A stretch of 64,000 bases of DNA from Thalassospira profundimaris (GCF_003326755.1 NZ_JPWH01000010.1:62001-126000); one strand, 5' to 3'; positions 53,349 through 62,848 are shown, counted from the first letter of the stretch. Program-made: numbers and translations. Notes: generated from the sequence alone by a model not told the origin.

Positions 53349-53833
53349 TGGCCGACACCAAAACTCTTGAAGATCTCAAGGATCTGGCGCCGGCTGGTCA
53401 GGCCGCTGCTTCTGAAAGCACCCTGCCGGAACCGAAGATCGACGAACTGGGCCGTGCCTATGCAACCGGTCGTCGTAAAAACGCCATTGCCCGTGTCTGG
53501 ATCAAACGCGGTTCGGGCAAGATCACCGTTAACGGTCGCGAATTTGAAAACTATTTCGGCCGTCCGGTTCTGCGCATGCTGATCAACCAGCCGTTCGGTG
53601 CTGCGGCCCGTAACGACCAGTACGACGTGTTCTGCACCGTTGTTGGTGGTGGTCTTTCCGGTCAGGCCGGTGCTGTTCGTCACGGCATTTCCCGCGCCCT
53701 GATCAATTTCGAGCCGGAACTGCGCAAAGTCCTTAAAGCGGGTGGTTTCCTTACCCGTGACTCGCGTGCAGTTGAACGTAAGAAATACGGTAAAGCCAAA
53801 GCCCGCCGCAGCTTCCAGTTCTCGAAGCGCTAA
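53348..53833 (+). CDS. rpsI: 30S ribosomal protein S9
   Basis: 161 residues, with the S9 core [40 protein letters not shown] and the basic C-terminus [17 protein letters not shown], the tail that reaches the P-site tRNA. The N-terminus is about 30 residues longer than E. coli S9, as in alphaproteobacteria. Confidence 0.98.
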   Translation: MADTKTLEDLKDLAPAGQAAASESTLPEPKIDELGRAYATGRRKNAIARVWIKRGSGKITVNGREFENYFGRPVLRMLINQPFGAAARNDQYDVFCTVVGGGLSGQAGAVRHGISRALINFEPELRKVLKAGGFLTRDSRAVERKKYGKAKARRSFQFSKR

Positions 53834-53866
53834 CCGGCAGCTATACGCAATCGCGATTTCAAAGGG

Positions 53867-53897
53867 CCCGCTGGTTACGCCAGCGGGTTCTTTTTTG
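53867..53897 (+). terminator. Terminator of rplM-rpsI
   Basis: An eight-bp stem CCCGCTGG (53867-53874) and CCAGCGGG (53880-53887), five-base loop, followed by TTCTTTTTTG. Confidence 0.9.
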
Positions 53898-53936
53898 TTT
53901 TGACCCCACCATTTACGCCCCTATCAGGAGATCACA

Positions 53937-54845
53937 ATGCAATACAGACTATTACAACAACAGGACCTGCCAGCACTTGAGGGTTTTTTGTCGGCCCATA
54001 CCAGCAGCACAATGTTTTTGCGCAGTAATTTGCGTGCTGCTGGTATGGGCCGACGCAACAATCATCGTTTGTCCGCCGATTATTATGGTGCCGTTTCAGA
54101 AACTGGCGATATTCATGCCGTCATCGCCCACATGCAGGCCGGTAATATTCTGGTTCAGGGGGGAGGGCATGAGGATGGCAATCACACCCTGAGTGCGCTT
54201 GCTGCCTATTGCCGTAACCGGCTGACCGGGCGGATTGCCGGGGTTTTGGGGCCGTCACAGGCGGCCAAAATGCTCCATAACGCCTTTGACCTGCCATCGG
54301 ATGCCTTTGCCGTTAATCATGATGAAACCCTCTATACACTCGCACTGGATGCCGTAAAACCAGTCGTCCATCCGCTGGGGGACAGTTATCAGGTCGAGGA
54401 TGCCGCCCGTATGGACCGGGCGACCTTGCTGCGCTGGATGCGGCAATACGAGATCGAGGCCTTGAATGCCGAGGAAAACCTGGCATTGGACGGTCGTGTG
54501 GCGTCGCGTGTGGTCAATGCGCTGGAGGATCGTTGCTGGTGGGTTTTGTTTGCCGATGGGCAACCGGTGGCGCTGGCCGGGTTTAATGCCCGTTTGCCCG
54601 ATGCCGTACAGCTTGGCCCGGTCTGGACGCCCCCTTCACACCGCAATATGGGCTATGCCCGGTTTTTGGTCGGGCGCTGCCTGCTGGCTGCCCGGGCGCG
54701 GGGTGTCAAACGGGCCGTCCTGTTTACCAATAACCCGGCGGCACGCCGTGCGTACGAGGCATTGGGTTTTGTTGCCATTGGCACATATTGTCTGTCGCAA
54801 TTGCGCCAGCCTGTTTCCATCGGCGATCAGTGCGCCGGTGTTTGA
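53937..54845 (+). CDS. GNAT-domain protein (302 aa)
   Basis: 302 residues. The N-terminal half has TSSTMFLRSNLRAAGMGRRN, a motif of two-domain GNAT proteins; the C-terminal half is a GNAT acetyltransferase domain with PPSHRNMGYARFLVGRCLL (acetyl-CoA loop) and NNPAARRAYEALGF. Substrate unknown. Within the N-terminal motif coding sequence is a perfect 21-bp inverted repeat (53990-54054). AGGAG lies upstream of the ATG. Confidence 0.8.
   Translation: MQYRLLQQQDLPALEGFLSAHTSSTMFLRSNLRAAGMGRRNNHRLSADYYGAVSETGDIHAVIAHMQAGNILVQGGGHEDGNHTLSALAAYCRNRLTGRIAGVLGPSQAAKMLHNAFDLPSDAFAVNHDETLYTLALDAVKPVVHPLGDSYQVEDAARMDRATLLRWMRQYEIEALNAEENLALDGRVASRVVNALEDRCWWVLFADGQPVALAGFNARLPDAVQLGPVWTPPSHRNMGYARFLVGRCLLAARARGVKRAVLFTNNPAARRAYEALGFVAIGTYCLSQLRQPVSIGDQCAGV
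53990..54054. repeat. Perfect 21-bp inverted repeat inside the GNAT coding sequence
   Basis: Left arm 53990-54010, right arm 54034-54054, every base complementary, 23-base loop (54011-54033). The arms code for parts of the conserved N-terminal motif. In RNA this is a stem of 21 bp about 50 bases after the start codon. Confidence 0.95.
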
Positions 54846-54924
54846 TGGCGTTTGATCCGTTATGATCGGGGAGGTTGGGGATATCATGCCTTTTACCGGG
54901 CGCAATATCCACCCACTTTCCCGG

Positions 54925-55179
54925 TCAGGTGCTGTTTTGCATCAGCTTTAAAATAAGCGGTTGCAGGCATTTCAGGATAATATTGGCCCCGATGACAAAG
55001 ATGAAACAGTAAACCATAAAACCCTGCGAGATCACATGCAGGGCGGCATAGGCGATCAGGACCCCAAACAGCAAAAATGCCGATATGCCCAAGACAATCA
55101 TGCTCATGTCACTGACATATTGTTTTTGGGCGTCCGTACTCATGTCGCCAAATTTGGGGCGAACCGGCTTTTTGCTCAT
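54925..55179 (-). CDS. Small membrane protein (84 aa)
   Basis: 84 residues: polar N-terminus KKPVRPKFGDMSTDAQKQYV, then two membrane segments (MIVLGISAFLLFGVLIAYAAL and FMVYCFIFVIGANIILK). No known domain. GGGAC precedes the start. It is 90 bases from the GNAT stop and convergent. Confidence 0.65.
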   Translation of the reverse strand: MSKKPVRPKFGDMSTDAQKQYVSDMSMIVLGISAFLLFGVLIAYAALHVISQGFMVYCFIFVIGANIILKCLQPLILKLMQNST

Positions 55180-55267
55180 GGATGTGTCCCGTTTTTATCT
55201 CGCCTTTTGAAAACTGTTTTCAGTATTACGGGTAAAATCTGGCAGCTTTAAGAAGTTCCTGAACGCA

Positions 55268-55307
55268 CAGGGCCGGTTCACCGCCATCGTGTGGTGAACC
55301 GGCCCTG
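55268..55307. terminator. Hairpin near the eptA 3' end
   Basis: A perfect 15-bp stem (55268-55282 with 55293-55307) and ten-base loop, 24 bases beyond the eptA stop. No T run on the minus strand, so termination efficiency is uncertain. Confidence 0.65.
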
Positions 55308-55330
55308 CTTTTGCCTGGTTATGGGGGAGT

Positions 55331-57025
55331 TTACTGCATAACCGGCAGGGTGGAACTATTGGCGGCGGTTCGGGTGCCCGGTTTTTCACATTTTGCCAGG
55401 ATGTCCTGGTTGGTTTGATACAGGCTGGTTGAAATATCGAGCAATCCCAGCACGGTGGAAAACAGATTATCCTGGGAATAGGTATCGTCTTTGGCGGTTT
55501 TGCCAACACAGGCCGGATCAATATTTTTGCTTTGCTCGGTCTGTTTGGCCATCCACATGAACATCGGCACATGGGTTTGCTGCGAGGGGGCCAGCATATA
55601 AGGGGCACCATGCAGATAAAGCCCGTTTTCCCCCAGGGATTCCCCATGATCGGACACATATAACAGCGACGGGTTATAGTTGTTTGACAGGCTTTGCAGT
55701 TTGGCGATCAGTTGCGAGATGACATAATCCGTATATCGCAGCGAGTTGTCGTAACTGTTGACCAGTTCCTGATGACTGCAATTTTCAATGTCACTGCGCG
55801 GGCAGTCCGGGGTGAAGGTGCGGAAATTTTCCGGGTAACGCTGGTAATAGGTTGGACCGTGGCTGCCGATAATGTGAAAAACCATCAGCTTGTCGCCCGG
55901 TTTCATTTTTGCCATTTCCGGGTCAATATCCTGCAACATGGCGGCATCCAGGCAGGTGTGCCCATTGCACAGGTCTGGATACATGTCTGATGACAGTTCG
56001 ATATTGGGGATACGGTCACATACCCCTTTGCATCCGCCGTCATTTTCCTTCCAGAAAACCGAAACGCCGGTTTTTGCCACGACATCGAGCAGGTTTTCGC
56101 GTTTGGACGCATAGGTGCCGTCAAAATTGGCCCGGGTCATGTCAGAAAACATGCAAGGTACGGATATAGCGGTTGCCGTCCCGCACGAACTGACATGCTC
56201 AAAACTGACCAGGCCGGGAATGGTGCGGGTAAAGGGCGACGTATCGCGTTTGTAACCATCAAGTTCGACATTTTCCGCGCGTGCGGTTTCGCCAATCACC
56301 AGAAACACCAGGTTTGGTTTCCCGGCGGCGGGGTGATGTTTCGCATCCTCGCCAATGGTCTGGAACGGAATGAAATGGGCCCTGTATTGCATTTTGCCAT
56401 ACTGGATGCCCGCGACAACATAGTTGAACGGCATGGCTTCCTTGCCCAAAATCTTGTTGTTGCGGCCAATGGAGGCGTAGTTTTTATAATATCCCGCGCC
56501 CAAAAGCCCGGTACAGGCAAGGACCAGGGTCAGGATAACCAAACGCTGCCCCAGCCCGACAAAAACGGATCTCGGGTATTTGATTGGCATCGCAATCAGG
56601 ATGGCGGCAGGTAAAATGCCGGTTGCCACCACCCAGAAAACCGAATTGCCACTGACATAGGAAAGGGCCTCGGCCGGGTAGGTATCGGCGAAATTGGTAA
56701 ACATCGCCTTGTCAAAGACAATGCCGTAATGCTGCATGGCATAATTGACAATAGCGGCGGTGACGATAAAGAAAACCATCGCCGGTTTGAAAATATATCT
56801 GAAGCTGAACGGCACAAAAACCAGGGTGAGTGCAAATATCACCACCAGCGGGGCGGTGGCGGCGAAAAGTGGATCATAATCCTGCATTTTTGTCAGGATG
56901 GCATAGAAATGGCGCAGCAAAACCCAGTTAAACGCAAGCGTGAAATACAGCACGACCGCGACAAGTGCCAAGCGGTAATCAAGGGCGGGAAGGCGTAAAT
57001 TTTTGCGCCAGTTTGAAAAAGTCAT
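55331..57025 (-). CDS. eptA: Lipid A phosphoethanolamine transferase (EptA-like)
   Basis: 564 residues. Five N-terminal membrane helices, then a periplasmic sulfatase-like domain: Glu246 (VIGETARAEN), nucleophile Thr283 (SCGTATAISVPCMFS), Asp459-His460 (SDHGES) and His472 (YLHG). Several Cys pairs, e.g. CKGVC and CNGHTC, suggest disulfides. It adds phosphoethanolamine to lipid A, which lowers negative charge and gives polymyxin resistance in known relatives. It lies beside the cyt b561, PepSY and two-component genes. Confidence 0.92.
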   Translation of the reverse strand: MTFSNWRKNLRLPALDYRLALVAVVLYFTLAFNWVLLRHFYAILTKMQDYDPLFAATAPLVVIFALTLVFVPFSFRYIFKPAMVFFIVTAAIVNYAMQHYGIVFDKAMFTNFADTYPAEALSYVSGNSVFWVVATGILPAAILIAMPIKYPRSVFVGLGQRLVILTLVLACTGLLGAGYYKNYASIGRNNKILGKEAMPFNYVVAGIQYGKMQYRAHFIPFQTIGEDAKHHPAAGKPNLVFLVIGETARAENVELDGYKRDTSPFTRTIPGLVSFEHVSSCGTATAISVPCMFSDMTRANFDGTYASKRENLLDVVAKTGVSVFWKENDGGCKGVCDRIPNIELSSDMYPDLCNGHTCLDAAMLQDIDPEMAKMKPGDKLMVFHIIGSHGPTYYQRYPENFRTFTPDCPRSDIENCSHQELVNSYDNSLRYTDYVISQLIAKLQSLSNNYNPSLLYVSDHGESLGENGLYLHGAPYMLAPSQQTHVPMFMWMAKQTEQSKNIDPACVGKTAKDDTYSQDNLFSTVLGLLDISTSLYQTNQDILAKCEKPGTRTAANSSTLPVMQ

Positions 57026-57150
57026 GGGTGTAATCCGTGGGCAATCGCCCCTAAGCGGGCAGGGAAATATGTGGTGATGTTGGTATGTGCCTGGCAGGAC
57101 TGGCGGCGGCAGGCCCGATGTGCCTGATATGCCTGTGGTGCCGCCAGGTT

Positions 57151-57690
57151 TCAGCCAATATCGCCGGGTTCTGGCGGGCGTTTGCGTCCATTGATCATGG
57201 ACCGGGCCAGGTTTTCGTGATGGCGTAAACTTGCCAGCACCACACCGCCCACATGCAGGACAACGCAGGCCATCAGGCCGTTTGCCAGAAATTCATGCAC
57301 TTCCTTGATCCAGTGCCAGTCATGATAGGACGGCGTGCTATAAAGCCAGCCGGTGGCCCCGGTTGCCGCCATCAGACCCAGCAACAGCAAAATCATCGCC
57401 CCGCCAGCCGGGTTATGGCCGACATAGCGTTTTTCGCGGCCAGATAAGATGGCACGCAAATAGGCCAGCACATCGCGGGGCGGGCGCACAAATTGTGTAA
57501 ACCGGGCATAGCGCGGGCCAATTAACCCCCAAAGCAGGCGAAAAACCACCAGGGCAAGCGCGACATAGCCGGTTTTTTCATGCAGGGAATCCCAGTTTTC
57601 GGCCGAGATCCAGGCAACGGCAAAGCAGGTCGCAAGGCTCCAGTGGAAAATACGGACTAACGGGTCCCAAACCCGGATTGTTTCGCTCAT
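57151..57690 (-). CDS. Cytochrome b561-type membrane protein
   Basis: 179 residues from ATG 57688-57690 (GCAGGAGGG upstream). Four membrane helices with heme-ligand histidines in VRIFHWSLA, SLHEKTGYVAL, KEVHEFLANG and VVLHVGGVV. It is a diheme quinol-linked electron carrier. It is translated directly after the PepSY gene, so one operon; its electron acceptor is unknown. Confidence 0.88.
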   Translation of the reverse strand: MSETIRVWDPLVRIFHWSLATCFAVAWISAENWDSLHEKTGYVALALVVFRLLWGLIGPRYARFTQFVRPPRDVLAYLRAILSGREKRYVGHNPAGGAMILLLLGLMAATGATGWLYSTPSYHDWHWIKEVHEFLANGLMACVVLHVGGVVLASLRHHENLARSMINGRKRPPEPGDIG

Positions 57691-57691
57691 C

Positions 57692-57970
57692 TTATCCCTC
57701 CTGCACTTTGACAGGTTCAAGACTATGCGGGTCGAAATAGGCCTCGATCCTTTTGCCATGTGCATCGGTGGCATAAACCTCGTAGCAACCCTCGTCGGTT
57801 TTGATGCGCACGATCTGCCATCCCTGGTTCTCAAGCTTGTGTTGCAGGGTTTCGCGCGGTTGCCACTGGTCCATCGGCGCCTTGCAGATATTGTCATCCG
57901 CTTGCGCCGAAGCTGTCAGAACAATGCCGGTCACAAACGGTATCGCTGCGGCCAAAATCCTGTTTTTCAT
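57692..57970 (-). CDS. PepSY-domain periplasmic protein (92 aa)
   Basis: 92 residues: signal peptide to SAQA/DDN, then a single PepSY domain (TLQHKLENQGWQIVRIKTDE, CYEVYATDAHGKRIEAYFDP). PepSY proteins often sit beside two-component and cytochrome b561 genes and may sense or restrain them. Divergent from the regulator gene across 148 bases. Confidence 0.88.
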   Translation of the reverse strand: MKNRILAAAIPFVTGIVLTASAQADDNICKAPMDQWQPRETLQHKLENQGWQIVRIKTDEGCYEVYATDAHGKRIEAYFDPHSLEPVKVQEG

Positions 57971-58118
57971 CGTGTATCCTTATTCGGAATGTGAAAAACT
58001 CTCTGGCAGGGAAGGTGCCCGTCTTTGCTGACAGCAAGCTGAATGTGCCAGGCAATCGTTCAGTAAATTGTCAGCTTCAAAGGTTAGAGACAGCGGGTAC
58101 CAAGGATCGAGGTGGGGA
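57971..58118. promoter_or_regulatory. Divergent control region between PepSY/cytochrome and two-component genes
   Basis: 148 bases with CTGACA and TGTCAG arms (about 58029 and 58066) and AGTAAATTGTCAG; it likely carries the regulator's sites and two promoters. No confident single site is chosen. Confidence 0.35.
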
Positions 58119-58775
58119 ATGCGACTGCTGCTAATCGAAGACGAGCAAACACTGGGCAGTGCCCTGCGCGATCATCTGGTATCCGAAGGTTATGCCGCAG
58201 ACTGGGTTGAAAACCTGGCCGATGGCGAACTAGCGATGAAATCAACCCGTTATGATGTGATTTTGCTTGATATTAACCTGCCGGACGGCAATGGCGTTGC
58301 CATGTTGCGCGCGCTGCGCCAGCGGGGCGATGCAACACCCTGCATTATTCTGACGGCACAGGACAAAATATCGGACCGTATTGCCGGGTTGAATGCCGGG
58401 GCGGATGATTATCTGGTCAAACCGTTTGATCTGGGCGAAATGATTGCCCGGCTGGCAGCCGTTGCCCGGCGTTATACCGGCAATCCCAACCCGTTATTGC
58501 AAATTGGCGATGTGGAAATTGATCTGGCGCGCAAACTGGTTTTTGTTGCCGGGAGGCCGGTGGAACTGACCGGGCGGGAATGGGCACTTCTGGACCAGTT
58601 CGCCCACAAACCGGGTGCCACCCTGTCCAAGCGCCAGCTTGAAGATTCCCTTTATGAATTCGGTGCCGAGATCGAAAGCAATACGGTGGAAGTTTATGTC
58701 AGCCGTCTGCGCAAGAAAATCGGCAGCGATCTGATCCGCACTCTGCGCGGTGTCGGTTATCGGCTGGAGGGATAG
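58119..58775 (+). CDS. OmpR-family response regulator
   Basis: 218 residues from ATG 58119. Receiver with Glu7-Asp8, phosphoacceptor Asp51 (LLDINLPDG), Thr78 and Lys100 (VKPF), then a winged-helix DNA-binding domain ending VSRLRKKIGSDLIRTLRGVG. Close in layout to PmrA/QseB. It is followed after six bases by its kinase and is divergent from the PepSY gene. Confidence 0.95.
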   Translation: MRLLLIEDEQTLGSALRDHLVSEGYAADWVENLADGELAMKSTRYDVILLDINLPDGNGVAMLRALRQRGDATPCIILTAQDKISDRIAGLNAGADDYLVKPFDLGEMIARLAAVARRYTGNPNPLLQIGDVEIDLARKLVFVAGRPVELTGREWALLDQFAHKPGATLSKRQLEDSLYEFGAEIESNTVEVYVSRLRKKIGSDLIRTLRGVGYRLEG

Positions 58776-58781
58776 TCACAC

Positions 58782-60176
58782 ATGTTTGGCGGTTTTTTCA
58801 AAAGCCTGACAGCCGGTATCATGATCCGGGTTGTGGTGTGGGTTTGCCTGTGCTGGGCCATTGCGGCGGCACTGGCGGCCTATGTGATCCATGATGAATT
58901 AACCGAATCCTTTGACAGTGGCCTGCGTGAAACCGTGCAGGGCAATCTGCCGCTGGCGGTTGAATTTTTGATGGACCGGCCGGCAAATTCCAAAGTCACC
59001 CATATTCCGGCCCGCACCGCACGCCCCGCCAGCCCCGATGACAATGGCGATGCAGACCCGGAAGAATATATCATCTATCAAATCCGCGATGCGTCAGGCC
59101 GGGTATTGCTGCGGTCGGACAACGCACTGGAAACGCCCTTTGCCGCCCCGCTGATTGCCGGTTTCTGGCAGGATGATACCTTCCGCTATTATTCCGAACC
59201 CACCGTGGGTGGCAGTTTATACATGCAGGTGGCCGAACCGTTGGCGCATCGGCGCGAGGCGACCTTTGAAAGTGCGATGGCAATTTTGCTGCCATTGTTT
59301 GTGCTGGTGCCGGTTTTGCTGGTAGCGATCTGGTTTAGTGTGCGTGGGGGCATGCGCCCGGTTTACCGTTTTCGCCAGGATTTGGACCGGCGCGGGGCGG
59401 GCAATATGGAAGCCATCGCCATCGATGATTTGCCCGGCGAACTCGCCGCAATGGGCCAGGATGTGAATTTGCTGCTGGACCGGTTGCGGGCCGCGATGAA
59501 TGCCGAACGGGCCTTTGCCTCGAACAGTGCGCACGAATTGCGCACCCCCATCGCCAGTATGCTGGCCCAAACCCAGCAGTTATTGACCGAGCTTCCGTCA
59601 CAAAGCCCGCATCGTGACCGTGCCATGCTGATTGAAAAATCGCTGGGCCGGTTGCGTCGGCTTTCGGAAAAACTGCTGCAATGGTCACGCGCGGAATCCG
59701 GCCTTGGCAAAACCCACGAGGTTCAGGAGCTTGACCCGATCATTGATATGCTGATCGAGGATATTCATCGCAGCGGGCGCTTTGACAATACAATTTTGCT
59801 GCATCGGCACGGGTTGCCTTTGCGTGCGCCAATGGACCCGGATGCCTTTGGCATTTGTGTGGGCAATCTGTTGGAAAATGCCCTGGTTCACGGGGATCGT
59901 CGCGTGCCGGTACAGGTAAGGGTGGAGGGGCCCGATCGCCTTATTGTTGAAAATGCCTGCGAAAAGCTGCCAGCCCATATCCTGTCGAAATTGACGCGCC
60001 GTTTCGCCCGTCATGGCAACAGCCCGGAAAGTTCCGGCCTGGGATTATCGATTGTTGTTGTCCTGATCGAACAGGCGGGGGGCACATTTTCCTATGTCTC
60101 GCCCATTCCCGGTCAGGATACCGGTTTTCAGGCCGTGTTGACCCTGCCACAGGCTCCGACCGGGGCAAATGACTGA
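58782..60176 (+). CDS. Sensor histidine kinase
   Basis: 464 residues: two membrane helices (about 14-36 and 165-187) enclosing a periplasmic domain, a HAMP-like linker, H-box His251 (SNSAHELRTPIAS), N-box NLLENALVHG and G-box GLGLSIVV. It phosphorylates the upstream regulator. Signal unknown; the neighbouring EptA suggests envelope damage or cationic peptides. Confidence 0.95.
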   Translation: MFGGFFKSLTAGIMIRVVVWVCLCWAIAAALAAYVIHDELTESFDSGLRETVQGNLPLAVEFLMDRPANSKVTHIPARTARPASPDDNGDADPEEYIIYQIRDASGRVLLRSDNALETPFAAPLIAGFWQDDTFRYYSEPTVGGSLYMQVAEPLAHRREATFESAMAILLPLFVLVPVLLVAIWFSVRGGMRPVYRFRQDLDRRGAGNMEAIAIDDLPGELAAMGQDVNLLLDRLRAAMNAERAFASNSAHELRTPIASMLAQTQQLLTELPSQSPHRDRAMLIEKSLGRLRRLSEKLLQWSRAESGLGKTHEVQELDPIIDMLIEDIHRSGRFDNTILLHRHGLPLRAPMDPDAFGICVGNLLENALVHGDRRVPVQVRVEGPDRLIVENACEKLPAHILSKLTRRFARHGNSPESSGLGLSIVVVLIEQAGGTFSYVSPIPGQDTGFQAVLTLPQAPTGAND

Positions 60177-60280
60177 CGATACATCCTGTTGGGCATTGCT
60201 GAAAATTGCAGGCCTGCTATCTCTATGACAGGATTGATCCTGATCGGAATGATCCCTGTTATCCTTTCAGGAGGCCGACA

Positions 60281-61609
60281 ATTAAGGTTGCGCGCATATT
60301 TGTCATGATGGGCCTGGTTCTGCCGTTCTTTTTGGGGGCAGCATCGCGGGCGTACGCGGCGGCAGACCCGCATCAAATATTGTATGAATATGAAGGACGC
60401 CCGCTGGCGGTGGGCAAGTTCAGCATTGTATCGGCCTTTCAGCAACGCCTGTTTCAGGCTGCCGCCCAGTGCCGCAAAAAGACCCCGGCAAGTTATGGTA
60501 CGCCCGACGGGGCGATTGGCGCCAATACCGTGCAGGCCATCAAGGATTATATTGCCTGCCGCCCGGATTTAACCACCGGGGCAGGGGGCATGTCGCCCGA
60601 ACGCGAGGGCGCAATTACCATTGGCCTGTGGCGGTCCCTGATGCCGGATATCATGCCGTTTCCCGATGCCATTGAACGGGCCAATCAGCTGACCTTTGCC
60701 CTGGAAGGCACGGATTATGACCGGGTGCAGTTTAACTTTTGCCAGTCGCGCAATCCATCGACCGGCAAAAGATATATCGAAGGCGACCCTTATTGTTATT
60801 CCAACGACAAGGCATCCTATCTGACATGGGGGCCGCGCGGCGCGACGGCGGGCCACGGGGCCGAGGTGCAACAGGTTATCGTGCTGGCGGAAAAGGCCCA
60901 TCCCGGCCTGTTGCAAACAGTTTTCGGGCCGGAGGCCGATACCCTGCGCCGTCTGGTTTTGGGTGATGAAGCCAGTGTGGAAACCATTTTATGTGCCGCC
61001 TGGGCCAACCCGGCAAGGCGAGAGGATTTGCGTGCGCGCTTCGCCCGTTATGGTGCCTTGCATGAGGTGCAGGAAGCCTATCGCATGGTCTATGAGGCCG
61101 CCAATGCCGATGGTGGCAAGGTGCAGCGGTTTTTCAGGATATACAAGGCGTTAAAGCCGGTTATTCAACGTGATCCGACGGAAATTGACGTGGCCTTTTT
61201 TATTGATCGTGCCACGCATGGCGGGGCCCCGCCGGGGGATTTAACGCCGTTGATTGAAAAAATGAACTATTTCGTGACGCGGACAAAAACGGTGCCCTCG
61301 CCAGGGGAAATGCGCAAACAACTGGCCGCCTGGTTGCCCTCTGCCCATAAATATAATGACCGCCTGGCCCGCGATGCCATTTTCCTGATTGATGATCCCG
61401 AAGTGAATTTGTCCGATGCCCATCGGCGGATCTGGCAAAAACGTTCCGGTCTGCGGGCCAGTTCGTTTGGTTTGTCTGATAAACGTTATGTGCGTGCCTA
61501 TCCGGTGATGCCGGTAACGGGGTATGAGGCGATCAGGAAATTTCCCACCGTGCGCCCGGCGGAAAAACGGGCCTGCCCGGCGGTGGCGTTGCGCCCGCGT
61601 ACCCCCTGA
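60281..61609 (+). CDS. Secreted protein of unknown function with a probable AUU start
   Basis: About 442 residues. AGGAGG at 60269-60274 is six bases before an in-frame ATT at 60281. From there the peptide reads (M)KVARIFVMMGLVLPFFLGA, a near-ideal signal peptide with cleavage at AYA/AADP. The nearest ATG (60305) lacks an SD and would drop the n-region. Mature part: GTPDGAIGANTVQAIKDYI recalls a peptidoglycan-binding fold, then a long helical part. The family is not recognised. Confidence 0.75.
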   Translation: MKVARIFVMMGLVLPFFLGAASRAYAAADPHQILYEYEGRPLAVGKFSIVSAFQQRLFQAAAQCRKKTPASYGTPDGAIGANTVQAIKDYIACRPDLTTGAGGMSPEREGAITIGLWRSLMPDIMPFPDAIERANQLTFALEGTDYDRVQFNFCQSRNPSTGKRYIEGDPYCYSNDKASYLTWGPRGATAGHGAEVQQVIVLAEKAHPGLLQTVFGPEADTLRRLVLGDEASVETILCAAWANPARREDLRARFARYGALHEVQEAYRMVYEAANADGGKVQRFFRIYKALKPVIQRDPTEIDVAFFIDRATHGGAPPGDLTPLIEKMNYFVTRTKTVPSPGEMRKQLAAWLPSAHKYNDRLARDAIFLIDDPEVNLSDAHRRIWQKRSGLRASSFGLSDKRYVRAYPVMPVTGYEAIRKFPTVRPAEKRACPAVALRPRTP

Positions 61610-61776
61610 AATATTTGCCAAAATGGCGCGAACCCGTCGGTAAAACTACGCATATGCGTAAATTGCATGGGGATAACGGTTTTTTAGGGCCGGAATGTCT
61701 TGCATCAACCGGGCATGTTTGCCAACATCCGCCTGTATTTACACGTCACTTTGCCATTTAAGGAGCAAGATTTGAA

Positions 61777-62823
61777 ATGAGCGACGTCAAGGTTAAAGTC
61801 GGAATTCTCGGTGCCAGCGGATATACCGGGGCGGAACTGGTTCGCATTCTTGCGCACCATGCCGCTGCCGAAATCGTCCTGTTGACCGCAGACCGACGCG
61901 CCGGGCGTCCCTTTGGCGAGGTGTTTCCCCACCTGGCCCATTTGAACTTGCCCACCATGATCCGGATTGACGAAGCCGACTGGAGCAATGTTGACGTTAT
62001 TTTCTGTGCCCTGCCGCATGGCACGACACAGGAAGTCATTGCCGGTTTGCCCCAGCATGTCAAAGTGGTGGATCTGTCGGCGGATTTCCGGCTGTTTGAC
62101 CCGGCGACCTACAAGGAATGGTACGGGGCCGAACACGCCGCCCAGGATTTGCAAAAAGAAGTGGTTTATGGCCTGACCGAACTGCACCGCGAAAAGGTTG
62201 CCAAGGCACGGGTTGTCGCCAATCCCGGCTGTTATCCGACCCCGGCACAGTTAAGCCTGACACCGCTTTTGGAACAGAAACTGATCCTGTCGCAAGACAT
62301 CATCATTGATGCGAAATCCGGCGTGACCGGCGCGGGTCGTTCGCCCAAGGAAGGCATTTTGTTTGCCGAAATTACCGAAGGCATTCATGCCTATGCTACC
62401 GGCGGGCATCGCCATGCCCCGGAAATCGAACAGGGGCTGTCCTGGGCGGCCGGGGATGACGTGATCGTCAATTTTTCGCCGCATCTGATGCCCATGAGCC
62501 GCGGTATCCTGGAAAGCATCTATGTCAAGCTGGCCGATGGCGTAACGCCCGAACAGATCCATGAAGCCCTGGTCAAACGTTATGAAGGGGAGCCATTTGT
62601 GCGTGTGCTGCCCTTTGGCACCACCCCGCAAACCCGCCATGTTCGTGGATCAAACTTTGTGATGTTTGGCGTGGTCAAGGACCGGGTGCCCGGCCGGGCC
62701 ATTATCGTCGGGGTCGAAGACAACCTGATGAAGGGGGCGTCGGGCCAGGCGGTTCAGAACATGAATGTGATGATGGGCCTGCCCGAAACGATGGGCCTTG
62801 AGCTGGAACCGCTTTTCCCGTAA
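61777..62823 (+). CDS. argC: N-acetyl-gamma-glutamyl-phosphate reductase
   Basis: 348 residues: NADP motif GASGYTGAELVRIL (12-25), active-site Cys152 in NPGCYPT, and the conserved GGHRHAPEIEQ region. It reduces N-acetylglutamyl phosphate in arginine synthesis. AAGGAG precedes the ATG. In many alphaproteobacteria argC lies right after rpsI; here about 8 kb separate them. Confidence 0.97.
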   Translation: MSDVKVKVGILGASGYTGAELVRILAHHAAAEIVLLTADRRAGRPFGEVFPHLAHLNLPTMIRIDEADWSNVDVIFCALPHGTTQEVIAGLPQHVKVVDLSADFRLFDPATYKEWYGAEHAAQDLQKEVVYGLTELHREKVAKARVVANPGCYPTPAQLSLTPLLEQKLILSQDIIIDAKSGVTGAGRSPKEGILFAEITEGIHAYATGGHRHAPEIEQGLSWAAGDDVIVNFSPHLMPMSRGILESIYVKLADGVTPEQIHEALVKRYEGEPFVRVLPFGTTPQTRHVRGSNFVMFGVVKDRVPGRAIIVGVEDNLMKGASGQAVQNMNVMMGLPETMGLELEPLFP

Positions 62824-62848
62824 TCGGGCTTAAATATGATTATATGAT

